64,000 bases of DNA from Trema orientale (Eukaryota; Streptophyta; Magnoliopsida; Rosales; Cannabaceae): NCBI GenBank assembly GCA_002914845.1, contig JXTC01000086.1, forward strand, positions 135,051 to 199,050, written 5' to 3'. This document shows positions 22,011 through 34,515 of the stretch, in pieces (position 1 is the stretch's first letter; every line of letters begins with the position of its first letter). Both the position numbers and the translations under genes were made by a program. The notes below the pieces were generated by a model, which worked only from the letters and a program-made list of their open reading frames with translations, was not told where the DNA came from and did not search any database.

Positions 22011-22526
22011 TCATCTTCGTGGAATTAAGATTCAAGATGAATTGTGTTTAAAGAGAGGTGGGAAAAGCTAGGCTTTTTTCTTTCTTTTTATTTTTTCCTT
22101 TTTTTTTTTTTGAAAGCATTGAAAGAGACGTGTTTAAAAAGTAATATCATTCAAGGAATTTTTAGTAATAAAAAGATTACTAAAATAAGGTATGATGAGA
22201 GTAAACAAGTGAATGGCAATAAACCCGTCCAAATTTAAAATATGGAAATATAATTTTGTAGAGATGAAAAGTTAGTATTTAAATTGCAGAAAGACAATAT
22301 TTGAATGTTTAGGCAAATATGAGTCGCAAATTAAAAAAAAAATAAAATATTAATAAATTAAAAGCTACTCACTTACAGTGTTTTTGGTTAAAAAAAAAAA
22401 AAAACTAAAAAGAGATATACGGAGAAAGAGTAAACCGCCGCCGGGGGAGGGGTGAGGAATTAAATAAAAAAATTTTACGATGATAATTCTGTATGTTATT
22501 TATTTACTTTATAATAGATCTATAAA
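22011..22526. other. Intergenic DNA, no gene seen
   Basis: AT-rich apart from a short GC-rich patch (CCGCCGCCGGGGGAGGGG, about 22435-22452). No conserved frame. Confidence 0.4.
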
Positions 22527-23025
22527 GGGTCCCTATCCGGTAGGTATAGGTATTTTTTTTTCTTCTACCTATCTATATGTATTTTTTTAAGCTATTGGAT
22601 CATTTATCTAACGGCTATAATGATTTGAGTAGTAGGAAAAAAAATAATAAATATACTCTATTTATTTTTAGTACTCATTCTCTCTCTACCTTTTAATCAT
22701 GAAAAGATGTGTAAGCTGAATTTTAATTAGATAAAATAATACCGGTAATAGATAGGTTAAAAAAAATACCTATTGGATTGGTGACCTATATATATGTATA
22801 TATACCAATCGAGTAGATATTTGTTTTTTTACCTATCTATAAGTATTATTTTGCTCAATTAAAATTCATCATGTACGTCCTCTCATGATAAAAGTTGGAA
22901 AGAAAACAGTATTACACAGTATTTAATGCTCTCTCTCTCTCTTTACCTTTTAGCATGAAAAGACGTGCACGATAAATTTTAATTGGTCAAAACAATATTT
23001 ATAGATAGGCAAAAAAAAGGTACTC
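22527..23025. mobile_element. Two MITEs of the CAATCCAGTAGGT family
   Basis: A minus-oriented copy (about 22527-22781, from TATCCGGTAGGTA to TACCTATTGGATTGG) is followed by a plus-oriented copy (about 22803-23025, from ACCAATCGAGTAGATATT). Both carry the CTCTCTC...TTTAGCATGAAAAG inner block. The copies are separated and bordered by TA-rich runs. Confidence 0.65.
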
Positions 23026-23052
23026 ATATATATATATATGAGTCAATGATAT

Positions 23053-23565
23053 TAATGACCCTCGAATTATACTTATTGTACCATTTTGCTCTCTGAATTT
23101 TCAACTTATATAGTAATGGTCTCTGAATTATATAATTGTTGCAACAATAATTCTTTTATTGCAAACTATTAAATATTTAGTAGAAATAAGTCATTACAGA
23201 GTACACGGTTTGGTTGCTGTGGTGAAGAATGAGATTCTGAATTTTTAACTAACACAATAGACTATTAAGACTTAATAATTATTACAGTAATGACACTTTT
23301 TTCACATATTGTTAAATTTTTACTAGAAATGAGTCATGTGCAAATTGCACAATTTAATAATTATGGCTAAAAATGAGTTTCTGACTCATAAAAATAAATA
23401 AAGTACAATTATACGCTTTGTCCATGATCATTTTCTATTAAAAAACTAATAGCTTGTGGCAAATGGGATATTATTATAACAATTGCATAATTCATAGGTT
23501 ATTACTATGTAAGTTGAAAATTCGAGATATAAAGTGATATAATGAGTATAATTCAGAATGATTAC
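23053..23565. mobile_element. MITE with about 95-bp inverted repeats
   Basis: The left arm (TTAATGACC...GAATTATAC...CTGAATTTTCAACTTATATAGTAATG) pairs with the complement of the right arm ending at about 23565. No clear target duplication was found. No coding capacity. Confidence 0.6.
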
Positions 23566-23974
23566 TATATTTAACTATATGTATATTATATGCACCAGTA
23601 TTACAATATTCCTTAGATTAATTCGAGGTAATTAACTCGAACATCATCTAATAATTTTTTTTCCTTTCCGAATACAAACAAATTTATTTAAAAGAAGAGC
23701 AATACTATTTCTTTAATTAAAGGAATGCTGACGACGTAATATAACAGAAGTATCTATTCTCATCAATATCATACAACAAAGCAAAGGAAAATGGAAAAGT
23801 GACAAACCACCCGACACCCGTTATCAATTACATTTTATTTTTCCTCAATCAAAACAAATTAAAAAAAAAATAAAAACCAAATGGTGTTAAGAGGATTTAT
23901 TTAGGATATGAAAAACCAATGACTTTTGAATAATTGACATGGCTTGGAGGTATTTTAAGGATCATTTAATTACA

Positions 23975-26900
23975 CTAACACTTTGGATAATCCTTAGGGG
24001 GTGGAGGAAGCGTTGACAATGGAGTGTGCCCATTCTCAACCTCAAATGCCGTAGCTAGGCCCCAAGGCAAGTGCGTGTCCAGATGGCAATGCATCAACCA
24101 CATACCTGTAAGGTTTCAACTTTCAATTATAAGATAACAATAGTAAATTTATATATAGCAGTATAGCACATAAATGGAATGTTAATGTTATATTTGTTCT
24201 AAAGCTTATAGATTATGTGTAACATAAGTAATGGCATCGTGGTTACTCGAAAATTTTTCAAAACTATAGTACTATAATTAGTATTTTCTTTTTGAACTAC
24301 CTAATTCAATTGAAGCATAGTTGTAACAGCCAGATCAGACTAAAATTTTTTTTCTTCCCCCTATTGTTCTTTTCATGAGGTGTCGACATATAATGACATT
24401 AAACATGAAAACCGATTGTATCAAATAATAATAGTGGTAATAACAAAGATTAAGAATAGTAATTATTTAGAACTAACCTGGATTATTAGCTTGGAATCTG
24501 ATGACTGCCCATCCGCCAACTGGGACAGAAATAGTGTTACGAATTTGTGGATTAACAAGGTTGAATTTCTTACGTTCCCTAAGATCGTTGTAATTGCCAA
24601 AACCTTGGGCCAATACATGAAAGTTGAAACCGTGGAGATGAATCGGGTGGTTTTCGACTACGATAAGAGCAGTGTTTTGGAGAACAATCTCCACTACTTG
24701 GTTGTACTTCAGCTTACTGACCTTGGTCCCTTTTGGCGCGAACAAATACGATGGGTTGAAGCTTAAGCTTGCGTTGGTGTAGTCAAACTCCAGAGGACGG
24801 TCGGGGAAATCAGTGGTGTAGATTCCATTCACATTGAAAACGTGTGCTTGCAACATGGACAGCGTGTGTGGAAGCACGAACGACTGGTTGTTCATGTTCG
24901 CAGATAATCTCTGCCCTAACGGGCCTTGACACGTGCCGTTTCCTGTTCTACAGCTATCAAGACTCAGCCCAAATGTCACGAACATGTGCTTGTCCACGTG
25001 GAGCGGGACTGGGACCCAATGGGGCCCACGGGCCAGCCCGGTCAAGTTGGTGTAGAATTTGTGGGCCGTGGGGGTGTCGTTGAAGGCCGGTAGGACCGCC
25101 TTCACGGGGGTCGAGGATGACGTGGAGTCGTGGTAGACGATAATGCCCCTAGTCGTCGTGTTGTCGAAGGGCACGCCGACGCCGCTAACGTACGGATGGG
25201 CAGCCATGTAATAAGACCCCACTGGCTGGTTGGCGGTGAAGAGAACATCGGCGGTTTGGCCGGGGGCGACGACAACAACGTCGGTGATGTAGGGATTTGT
25301 GTAGGATGCGTCGACTGCGACAACTGTCAGCGTGTGATTGGCTATTTTGAAAAAGAGCTGATTATTGAGTGCAGCGTTGATTATACGCAGCATGTAGGTC
25401 TTTCCTCGCACCACCTTGAGCCTATATATATCTGTTAATAATGATGTGAAATTTGGTTAGTTGAAAATTGTTTTATCATTTTCTCATTATTATTATTTTT
25501 TTCAAAGTAGTATATAGTACTAGAGGATGAGTTACCAAGTCTAATTAACTGATTGTCAGATCATTTTCTCAAATTCTTTTTATCAACTGAGTATTGTCAT
25601 CATTATTTAATTGGATTGTAAAACAGATTTATTATGAGTGTAATTTATCATTTAATACTATTAATAAGTTTATTATAAGTTTAAGTCAATCGTCACAAAA
25701 GTTATAACTTAATATACAAAATTTATGTTTAGACTTGATACGTTAAAGACGTTTTTCAAATATTGAATATCGATTATATGTGATAGTAAATTAGTAAGCT
25801 ACACTAGATCATCATACCGGATAATCATACTACATACATTTGACTTCTCTATTTTCACTTACCATGTTTAGAGCATGGGTAAAAATCACCCACTTTTCCA
25901 TTTATGGTGAAAGCATCCGAGACGTTAGGAGCTGCACCACTACTCATGGCCTTGTTCACAACGTCAATCACATTAGCGTTCCACCACTCACCTGAAATTC
26001 ATGTAACAATATTCTATAATATATGTAATAGTAAGAGTACTTGCTTAATATCACAAGTGTACTCCGAAACCCATTAACTTTTAGCCCAATTACATCTCTG
26101 ACATTACGAGAGTGAAAAAGACCAGTAAGGAACATAAACATGTTTTATATTAATGTCAGAGTTACTAGTGATAATATGATGATATTGAGCAAATAGCCAT
26201 AAGATATCCGGAGGACCTCTTGGTATTAGATGCACTCCATGGAGTTCCACACACTTGAGTGTTTGCACTTTTCACCTATTAGTACTCTTTCTCGTTTTTA
26301 GAATCAGACTATATATGTTATGACAACTTATCAAAGTTGCCATAGTAATTAAATTGGACCCCATAATATTATATGACAAATTGATGCGTTTACTAGATTA
26401 AAGATTAAGGCATGCATGGGGAGCATAGCTTACCCAATACGATAGGAACCTCCTTGTAGGGTGTAGGAAATGGGTAAGGATGTGGTTTCAGGTAAGAATG
26501 TGGTTTCACGGGATTGGATCTCGGATAAATGATGAGAGCTCCATGGACCGTTGCTCGGAGGAAAGAGGAGTGGGCGTGCCACCAGAGGGTTCCTTCTTGT
26601 CCAGTGATATTGAATCTGTATGTATAGCTATGGCCAGGTCGTATAGGACATTGAGTCACATATTCTGGGCCGTCGGACCATGCACTCAGAAGCTGAAATA
26701 TCCCATGCCTATAGATATATATATATATATATATTAAACATGTAGATAAAACATCATTGATTATATGCTAATCAAAGATGACATTATTTGGACTATAGTC
26801 ATAATTTTAACAAGAAGTAGTAGTACGTATGTAATTAATTTGTAATAGTCTCTTATTGGTTCAATGATTTTATCTGAATTAGTATGACGAAGTGGACAGA

Positions 26901-28179
26901 TCATGATATCACTCTTGAAATAAAGAGACAAGATTACGTACGTTATTAGAATTTAGGAGTGCATATTCATAGATTAAATAATAATATGTTAAAACTAAGA
27001 GCTTTTCGCCAATAAAATCAAATTCTTTATACCAGAGAAACCCCAAATTAAGTAATTAACTGAGTAGCAGTCGACATCAGTTATTATAAAAGTCTAATCG
27101 AGAAAAACGCAATTAGACAACAATTAAATATTTTTAGCAGCTTTTTCCAGTTTTAAATATTATATAGAAAATGACAAAAACAGCTTTCATGAAAAAAAAA
27201 AAATTTGCAAAATAGGCTTTGTAGAAGATCACTTTGCTTTATAATACGACCACTTTTTACAATTTTCGCAAAATATTGTTTTTAAAGTTATAATTAGACT
27301 AGGCTTGTTCAACAATTAACGTGTCTATTTTACGAAAAGACATTTTCAAAGGGTTTAGTATTTCCATTTTCTCTAAGAAAACAAGAGAAAATTATTAAAT
27401 ATCAAGAGTATCGTTTTATTATTCTTATCATGTGGGATGATCATTCGCCCCCTTTTTTTTAAGTGTATGGTGCTAAAATGGTATTAAAATTATCAAATAT
27501 CCTTTTGTGTATGGTGCTAACATGGTATTAAAATTATTAAATATATCCTCTTGGCCATTGGGAAAATGATAAATTGATATGAGAATGGTACAACTGGAAG
27601 GCTAAGATATTTGCTGGCATAAATAATATATAATATTGAAGGAATTTACAACTATAATTACCAGTGAATAGTTATGTTGTAGGGCGATTGGTTGAGGACG
27701 TGGACGACAAGGGTGTCCCCTTCATGAACGCGTATCGTTGGGCCTGGCAAGCTTCCATTTGCTGAAACTACTACTTGGTCATGGCAAAGGTGGTTCACGG
27801 TCAGGTTTTTGATCTGTATATATCAATAATTAGCAATGAAAATAACCATAAATTAATAAATATATGGTACACTAAATCAACATATTATACCATATAATCA
27901 ACTATCAAACCTCTAAATAACATCAATACTAAGTAATATGTATTATACTATGGCTGCAAGAGTATTCTCTAGTCTTGCTTTAGCTCGTTAAAATCAAAAA
28001 GTAATTTGAAGTGATTTCATTTCAAGAAAACTAGAGAAAAAGAAGGAGGCAAAAAGGGAGAGTAAATAAATTAAATTGGTTACATATAAAGAATGCTCCA
28101 CTATTGCAGCCGAGGCCATTGAAGAAGCCAAAAGAGCTAAAGCACAAGCTAGCAAAACCACAGAGAGTGATTTCGCCAT
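23975..28179 (-). CDS. Laccase A, 6 exons, 578 aa
   Basis: Secreted blue multicopper oxidase that oxidises phenolics (monolignols, flavonoids) with O2 in the cell wall. Exons are 28179-28084, 27813-27662, 26708-26434, 25991-25863, 25431-24478 and 24105-23975, the usual six-exon plant laccase layout; all borders are GT-AG and the frame is intact. Residues 1-24 ([20 protein letters not shown]...) are a signal peptide. Copper ligands are complete: HWHG at 82-85, HAH at 127-129, HPIHLHG at 479-485 and HCHLDTH at 541-547, with Leu552 in the axial position. Many NXS/T sites are present. The stretch [13 protein letters not shown] and the [13 protein letters not shown] block recall the LAC7-9 group (from memory, weak). 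Exon 3 carries an in-frame 18-bp tandem duplication absent from laccase B. Exon 5 has a miR397 pairing site. Confidence 0.97.
25362..25382 (-). promoter_or_regulatory. miR397 pairing site in laccase A exon 5
   Basis: The plus strand here reads TTATTGAGTGCAGCGTTGAT plus T, matching mature miR397 at 19 of 21 positions (differences at miRNA positions 2 and 21). The site encodes part of [10 protein letters not shown]. miR397 control of laccases through this block is established in plants; pairing here is my comparison from memory of the miRNA. Confidence 0.8.
26473..26508 (-). repeat. 18-bp in-frame tandem duplication in laccase A exon 3
   Basis: GGTAAGGATGTGGTTTCA (26473-26490) is followed directly by GGTAAGAATGTGGTTTCA. 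In the protein it gives [12 protein letters not shown] where laccase B has a single KPHPYP. Confidence 0.9.
27463..27550. repeat. 44-bp tandem duplication in laccase A intron 2
   Basis: GTGTATGGTGCTAAMATGG with the following ATTAAAATTATYAAATAT occurs at 27463 and 27507. Confidence 0.7.
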
Positions 28180-28260
28180 GATGAAAACTGATCTACTTAT
28201 TCTGATATATGAAGAAAGCTTATGTTTTAGAGAAATATGCTGATGATGAGCTTGAGAACT

Positions 28261-28272
28261 TATATATATATA
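28261..28272 (-). promoter_or_regulatory. TATA box of laccase A
   Basis: TATATATATATA lies 82 bp upstream of the ATG, the same distance as CTTATATATAAG upstream of laccase B. Confidence 0.65.
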
Positions 28273-30135
28273 CAAGAACGTGCAACATTTCTATAATTCT
28301 ACATCACATTGCAAACCATCTGATGATTTTTATATTTATATAAAAAAAGTGACACAAATGTTGTTAGAAGATTGCGTGATCACATAGCAAATAAATTGCT
28401 TCAACGGGGTGTTAATTAATTATAAGGGTTTTGGTATTAAATTGGCTATTTTCTTTTTAAAAAAATTTTGAGTTAGCAGAAACTTCGTTATCCAGCTAGT
28501 TACATTACATATATAGTTGGCCATGCATCTGAAAATTTTGCATAAAGAATTTCCATAATTCGAAGTCAAAAACATGTTGTTCAAGGCTTCAAGCAATAAA
28601 GCTACTTTTTTTTTTTAATTTTTAATAATGGGAGAAGAAAGTTCTGATGACTGCGGCCCAAAACTAATTACCTTGAGATTCCAAGGTCTCCTAGCTCTGG
28701 TGAAGTAGAGAATTAATTCTTATTATTACTTTTTAACTAATCCATTAATCTTCACACTTCTCTTTTTTTGTTTGTTTGTTTTTTTCTTCGTGTTTCTTCT
28801 CAAATCCAGTGACTAAGGAAAACACGGGTAGGAAAAATAAACAATTATTAAGAAAAAACTGCACCACACCGACTAGATTAATCGTCTGATTATTCAACGG
28901 GCATCATGAGCAAATTTGAAATTTTGCTGTGAATACAAACAAAAATTTCCTTGATCATTTCACTTAGTCTTGATCATTTTTTTTCCCCCTCAGGTAATCT
29001 TAGTTTTATAGCATGATATATATATTTACATAAAAAATGCTTAAGGTAAAAGAAACTGGTTATATAAATTTATATGGCTCCGTAGATACGTGACTATATA
29101 TTAATTAGAAATTAGCAGCTATCATTAATTAGTAATGATGGTGCATTAGCAATATTATACATAGACAAAAAATTAATCTTCATCTGTAAGTGAATAATTT
29201 TAATTTATAAAAGAACTATTTTCTTCTCTTCTTTACTTTGGTAATGCATGTAGCAGTAAATGTATTTCCACCTGATCACGTGTATACCTTATTAGGATAT
29301 CATGGTTCAGACCTCGTATTTAAAATAAGGCTGTCTTTGCCCATTTGGCCATTTTTAAACCGTCTTGCAAGAAAATATAATACATATCTTTCGAGCACTA
29401 TATATAAAGAATTGATGTAGAATCAACTGTAATCCTACTATGTAACACTTGTATATATATGAATTCATAGTATTATGTGCCATTTTGGAATTACTAATTT
29501 GCTGCAGTCATGCTCTAAGCAATAAGTAGCTGTGGAAAAAAAAAGTCTAGACATTTGGTAAATTTAATCTACAGAGTTGTTGTGCTATTTAAAAATAGTA
29601 TCAAAGTATGTTTCTGTAAAATGATATTTTAAATAATTTGTATTTTTAAAACAGAATCAGTTTTGAAATGCAACCATTACCATGTTTCACCAATTCTGCT
29701 TAAATTGGCAGTTACGTAACAACTTTTAGTTATTGCTGATCAAAAGTGGAAATTTGCCAAACGTCTTCCACTCTCGATTTTTTTGCTAATCATTTTTAAA
29801 AGTTAAAAAGCAGTAGTCATAATCAATCTTAAATGGCCCTATGTGTGCGCATATCTCTATATTATAGAAAAACCTATGAGCTTTGGGTTGCAGGCTCCGT
29901 TCCACCTGTTTCTTTTCTTTTTGTCTTTTTGTAATTTTTGTTCTACTTGTTAATTTATAGAATGACACGTTCTTTTTGTAATAGGGTCCAGCAAGCCATG
30001 AGCTAGCATTGAGATGTCTCCCCTTTTTCTCATATATTGACATGTTTCTACCGAGGGATAAAAGCGGGCCTTCAGCTGCCACTCTCCTCTTCTTAAAGTC
30101 ATCAATCAAATATATAGATATATGAAACTAATAGA
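28273..30135. other. Upstream region of laccase A, conserved with laccase B
   Basis: Blocks shared with 43026-43920 and 44200-44520 include TGATGATTTTTATATTT, GGTTGCGTGATCAC (A: GATTGCGTGATCAC), AACTTCGTTATCCAGCT, GAAAGTTCTGATGACT and TTGAGATTCCAAG. No coding frame. Part may be promoter; part is simply duplicated DNA. Confidence 0.55.
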
Positions 30136-30997
30136 TTTTTTTTTTTTACTTATATATTTAGGTATCATTTTGACCAATAAAAAAAAATTTTACATATTTT
30201 TTTTATTAAAAAGTAAGAGAGAGAAATAACATTAATTATGCACGTCTTTTCATACACTTTATTATAGCCATTGGATCACCATTAAATGCTGATCTAACGG
30301 CTAAAAAAAAATACCTACACATAATAAAAAAAAAATCTACTGGATTGGCAATCATATATATATATATATTTATAAATAAAATTGTCATTACTTATATATA
30401 TATATACTAATGTATATATATTAGGAAGAAATCAAAGAAAATCTCTTATTTTCAATTTAGCTTCTACAAGTTGATACTAGTATGGTTTTATACATATATT
30501 CTTTTTTTTTTTATTATATTGATATCAACGCTTTATATTGTTATTTTTTTAACTTTTTAATATTGTTAACCTTACGCACGTGGCTTTTTAATACTATTAA
30601 CTATACACACGTGGTATATATATATATATATATATGGTTGTCAATCCAAGGGGAATGATGTAGTCCCACCGACGGGACCAGTCTCGTTCATGTTTTAACC
30701 AACATAAGTCATATTCTGACCAAAATAAGTCATATTTTAACCAATCTGTGTTGGCTTAAAAATGAACGAGACCGATTCTCTCGAGGGGACTACATCCGTA
30801 GCCGCCAATCCAATGAGTATATTTTTTACCTATCAATAAGTATTTTTTTTAGCCGTTGGATTATAATCTTATGGCTACCATAATTTGGGTAACCAATTAT
30901 CCAAACTTTACTATAAAATTAAAAATGTACGTGATGAATTTTGATTGGGCAAAACAATACCTATGAAAAAGTAAAACAAAATACCTATTGGATTGGT
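30136..30997. mobile_element. MITE cluster upstream of laccase A
   Basis: Two CAATCCAGTAGGT-family copies (about 30136-30345 and 30802-30997) enclose a different inverted repeat at about 30653-30787, with arms GATGTAGTCCC...CTCGTTCATGTTTT and AAAAATGAACGAG...GGGACTACATC. A decayed relative of the latter lies at about 31020-31140. The cluster is missing at this position in copy B. Confidence 0.6.
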
Positions 30998-32199
30998 GCA
31001 ATATATATCAATATATATATATATGTCTCTAAGTATGGGCACTGATCATGTTTTAGCCCAATACAGATTGGTTAAAATATTGACATGTGTTGACCAAAAC
31101 ATAAATAGAATTGGTCCCCTCGAGAAGTACATGGGTGTTCATCCAAGTACTTCATGTTTATCCCTATTTATTATGTTCTAGAAAAATAAATTGTGCATTA
31201 TACTATTATCCAATATATAATATTATCAAAATTAGTTGGTATTCTCGTTCTTGCTTTCATTGATGTTATATATATATATATATATATATACACACCGTGG
31301 ACCTTGATTTATTTTAATTTCTTATTTTCCGTTTAAAAAATTTCCCCTACAAACTGAATCTTACGCTAACTATATATTGATTTGACCTTATAATGGTTTG
31401 TACTCATTTGCCATAACAATTTCCATACAATATTATTGTTAGTTTTACGCATTTCAAAGTAATTTCGTAACTTATCGCAACATTTGGGAGACGATCGATT
31501 GGGCGGAAAGGTAAGGCACGTCTTCTTATTCTGACTATTCCCAGTATTTTAAACGAAATTAACAATGCCCAGTGATCATACACATATTATTTATTTTCTA
31601 TAGATAAACTGTACTATCATATATTTTATCTTCATGATCCCGCACGAGACGTTTTTATAAATATTTCTGGGGCCGGGCCAGGGGAGAAGACTTTTTGTTG
31701 TTGGCAAGATATATACTCCTAAGCTTCCAAGGTATTGCTTTGATCATGAAATCCCACCAATAATAGAAAAAATATGTTACTCTTTGACTTTCAAATTTCC
31801 AGAATTACAACTTCAAAAAAAAAAAAAAAAAAATCCCGGAATAACAAAATACTTTTTTAAGACTTTTCTTGGCTGCACAAAAGTACTTCCCTAAGGTTTT
31901 TTTTTAATCCTAGATGTTCAAGAATCAGCCTGTCAAATTTTCAAAAATTGGATCCATCCATGTTCAATTATTTTACTTTATTTCTTTCGAAAAAATAAAT
32001 AAAATATTTACTATGGAAACGTTTCGAAGTTGTCATGGTCGTTGTAAAGTAACCATTGACGAATATATATATTTTTCTCGTGTCTCCGATTGATCGATGA
32101 TGAGGTGGATAAAAAGTGCCCGTCATGCCTCGGCACTGATGAAGACAACTTGATGAGAAATGTTAAGAGAAGTCAAATACATATGATGATCAGTCAAAA
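30998..32199. other. Distal upstream part of duplication copy A
   Basis: No gene. Homologous to about 44870-46060. Carries an (AT)n run at about 31267-31290 and a likely poly(A) insertion at 31798-31847 (CTTC plus A19 between TCCAGAATTACAA and TCCCGGAATAACAA) that copy B lacks. Confidence 0.5.
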
Positions 32200-32252
32200 G
32201 TGTCCACTAATTTTTTCCTCAAAAAAAAAAAAAAAAATGTGTCCACTAATTT
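32200..32252 (+). repeat. Poly(A) micro-insertion with 14-bp perfect target duplication
   Basis: GTGTCCACTAATTT at 32200-32213 and 32239-32252 encloses TTTCCTC plus 17 A and T (25 bp). Confidence 0.75.
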
Positions 32253-32719
32253 AGTTTCAAACAAAAAAAAATGTCCTTGAATTTAACTTTTCAAACAGCA
32301 TCGCAATAAATGGCCATATGTACATCCATGCAGATTGTAGACTATAAAGCTTGTATTGTATGCTTTATAGGGAAAATGACACAACATTTGTAAAATTTGG
32401 GGCAAAGCAGAAATTTTATTGAGTGGGAACAAAACTACAAGGCCCAAGGGTTCTTTTTTCTTTTTTGGAAGTCTTTTCTCCCTTTTCCTAATTTTTTTTC
32501 TTTGTTTTTCCCTTTTTATAAATGAGTTTAGTTGAATTTAATTGAAATTTTAAATCTAATTTTAAGTCCAAAAAATTGAAGAATTAAGAAAATGAAATAT
32601 ATTATTTTTTACTCGGTATAAACTACAGTTATTCCGTCAAAAAAAGAAGAAGAAGAAAAATGATGTAGTTATTACATAACTAGTTAAACTCACTTAACAT
32701 GAAAATAGGAATGTATCCA

Positions 32720-33075
32720 TAAAACTTGAGAAATTTATATTTAATACCCGTTTTTTAATTTTATTTCAAAAATACCCATTTTTTACGGACATTTTATGTG
32801 AAAAATATATATGATGTACATTTATAATATAAATTTTTATCTGTGGTTTACATTTATAGCGTAAATTTATATCTACAGTATATATTTTGAAAGTTACACC
32901 GAATTTAGGTATAATTCATGAAATATATATACTACTATATACGTTTTATATGTTAAATATATATGATACACATGTATTCAAAAACAGGTAGTGGTGAAAT
33001 AAAAATAGAGAAATGGGTATTTATGAAAATATACTTAAAAGAGGGATATTTATGTATTGTTTCCCTAAAAACGTT
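32720..33075. repeat. Repeat of the ATACCCATTTTT family
   Basis: Inverted ends (AGAAATTTATATTTAATACCCG at left, GAAATGGGTATTTATGAA at right) with an interior of diverged GTACATTTATAATATAAATTT words. Relatives lie at about 34868-35575 and 63520-63830. Probably MITEs; borders are approximate. Confidence 0.55.
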
Positions 33076-33235
33076 AATTATCAAGTAAGATATAGCTTGA
33101 ATTTCTTAAAAACGACATGTAAAATTAATAAATTTAAAAGTTTCAATGCAAAAACAATAGCAGAATTGATTTTTTTTATAAAATGTAAAATAAAAAAAGA
33201 AGGTAAAGATTTCAGGAGTCCTTGGTCCCTACTAA

Positions 33236-33745
33236 GATTGGTAATTTTCTATACGACATGGCGATACGACTTAAAAATGATATGAAATAATCAAGTTTGA
33301 GTGATCCATATAATTTTCATGTCAATTTTGGGTTGACACTATAACACGAATAATAAACGAGTAGGTTTCGGGTCAAGTCACTTAACTCGAACCCATGTAA
33401 TATGTTTAATTAAACAAGTCGTTTCATGCTGTATCAACAAGACACAAATATGACACATTTATTAAAATTTTAATACTTTAAATTTGCTTAATTCTAAACC
33501 TAATTACATGTGTTTATTAAATTTGAGTAATCGTATCAATTTTGAATAATCGTATTAAATAGGTCATAATATGATGCATGACACATTTATTAAACAGGAT
33601 GTCGTGTCCTATTATAACTGTATTAATCGTGCCGTATTCGAGTTTAGGTTTTTGATACGTTTATTAATCATGTCGTGTTCGGATAATGATGTTCGTGTCG
33701 TAATCATGTCAATTCAAACATGACGCGATAACATGAATTGTCAGC
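33236..33745. mobile_element. Probable hAT-type non-autonomous element
   Basis: Rich in ATGACACATTTATTAAAC, GTCGTGTCC and GTGCCGTATTCGAG words, with loosely inverted ends (TTGGTAATTTTCTATACGAC / GCGATAACATGAATTGTC). Related in word content to 48801-49182. No target duplication identified. Confidence 0.45.
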
Positions 33746-34289
33746 CCAACTGACTCCGCAAATGGGTAAAGTAAAACTAATTAAATTTGTGAAAATTGGA
33801 GGGCGCATGGATGAAATTTCAAAGTGTAAGGTGTAAATTATAACTCTTAGTAAAAATGAGTGAACCGTAGGATATTTTCGCAAAAATTTACTAAATTCTC
33901 ATAAAAAACGAGTCATTATAACACATTCAATACCTGCATTTGTATATACACGTATGGACGTGTGCCCAAGGCATATGCTCCGTTTGTGGAGAATGAAAAA
34001 TAAATGACAACAATTAAAAGACAAAACATTAGCAACAGACTGAACACTAAACACAAGAAAACGACACATTAATTGAGAACGATGAAACATGGGAGAAACG
34101 ACAATTCCGTAAAAAGGCAACATAAAATGGAGGAATCTGTCTCTAAGTCAAGAACCATCATACGTTGTAAACAGAAAATATATATATCCGATAGGTTTTT
34201 TTTTATGTATTTTTTTAGCCATTACATTATTATCTAACTTATATTATAATTTGAGTAGTTATAAAAATAACAATAACAATAAATACACA

Positions 34290-34515
34290 TTATTTAATAA
34301 GATTTTTAGGAGTGTCAAAGGCCTCTTGACTTATGGCTAAAAACTTCTTAGCCATGAAAAAGTTCTAAATAATGGTTTTTACATGGTCTAGAAGCTCATA
34401 GGTCAAGAAGCTAAGGTCAAGAAATTTTTGACACTTCAAAAAAATGTCATTTTCAGAAAAGTGCGCAAAAAAGTCATTTTGGCCCAAGCTAGTCCTGTCC
34501 ATGTCATTTCTCAAG
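34290..34515. mobile_element. MITE fragment related to 35590-36095
   Basis: Shares AGTGTCAAAG-CTTGAC, TTTTTGACACTTC-AAAAATGTCATTTT and CATTTTGGCCCAAG with the element at 35590-36095. Internal inverted words (CTTAGCCATGAAAAAG) are present. The left end is not defined. Confidence 0.5.

Larger units (their letters stand above)
23697..32345. repeat. Segmental duplication, copy A (contains laccase A)
   Basis: Homologous to 38085-46170. Similarity runs through the 3' flank (AATGCTGAC..., TACAACAAAG, GGAAAAGTGACAAA), all exons and introns, promoter (CTTCGTTATCCAGCT) and far upstream DNA (TGATGTAGAATCAAC; CTTACGCTAA; GAAGTTGTCATGGTCGTT; GTCTCCGATTGATCGATGA). Lineage-specific MITEs and small indels interrupt it. 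Confidence 0.85.

Noticed and set aside
24380-25438. Plus-strand frames opposite laccase A exon 5 (24380-24766, 24844-25083, 25130-25438) and the equivalents in laccase B
   Set aside because: Shadows of a strong minus-strand coding exon with no family motif of their own.
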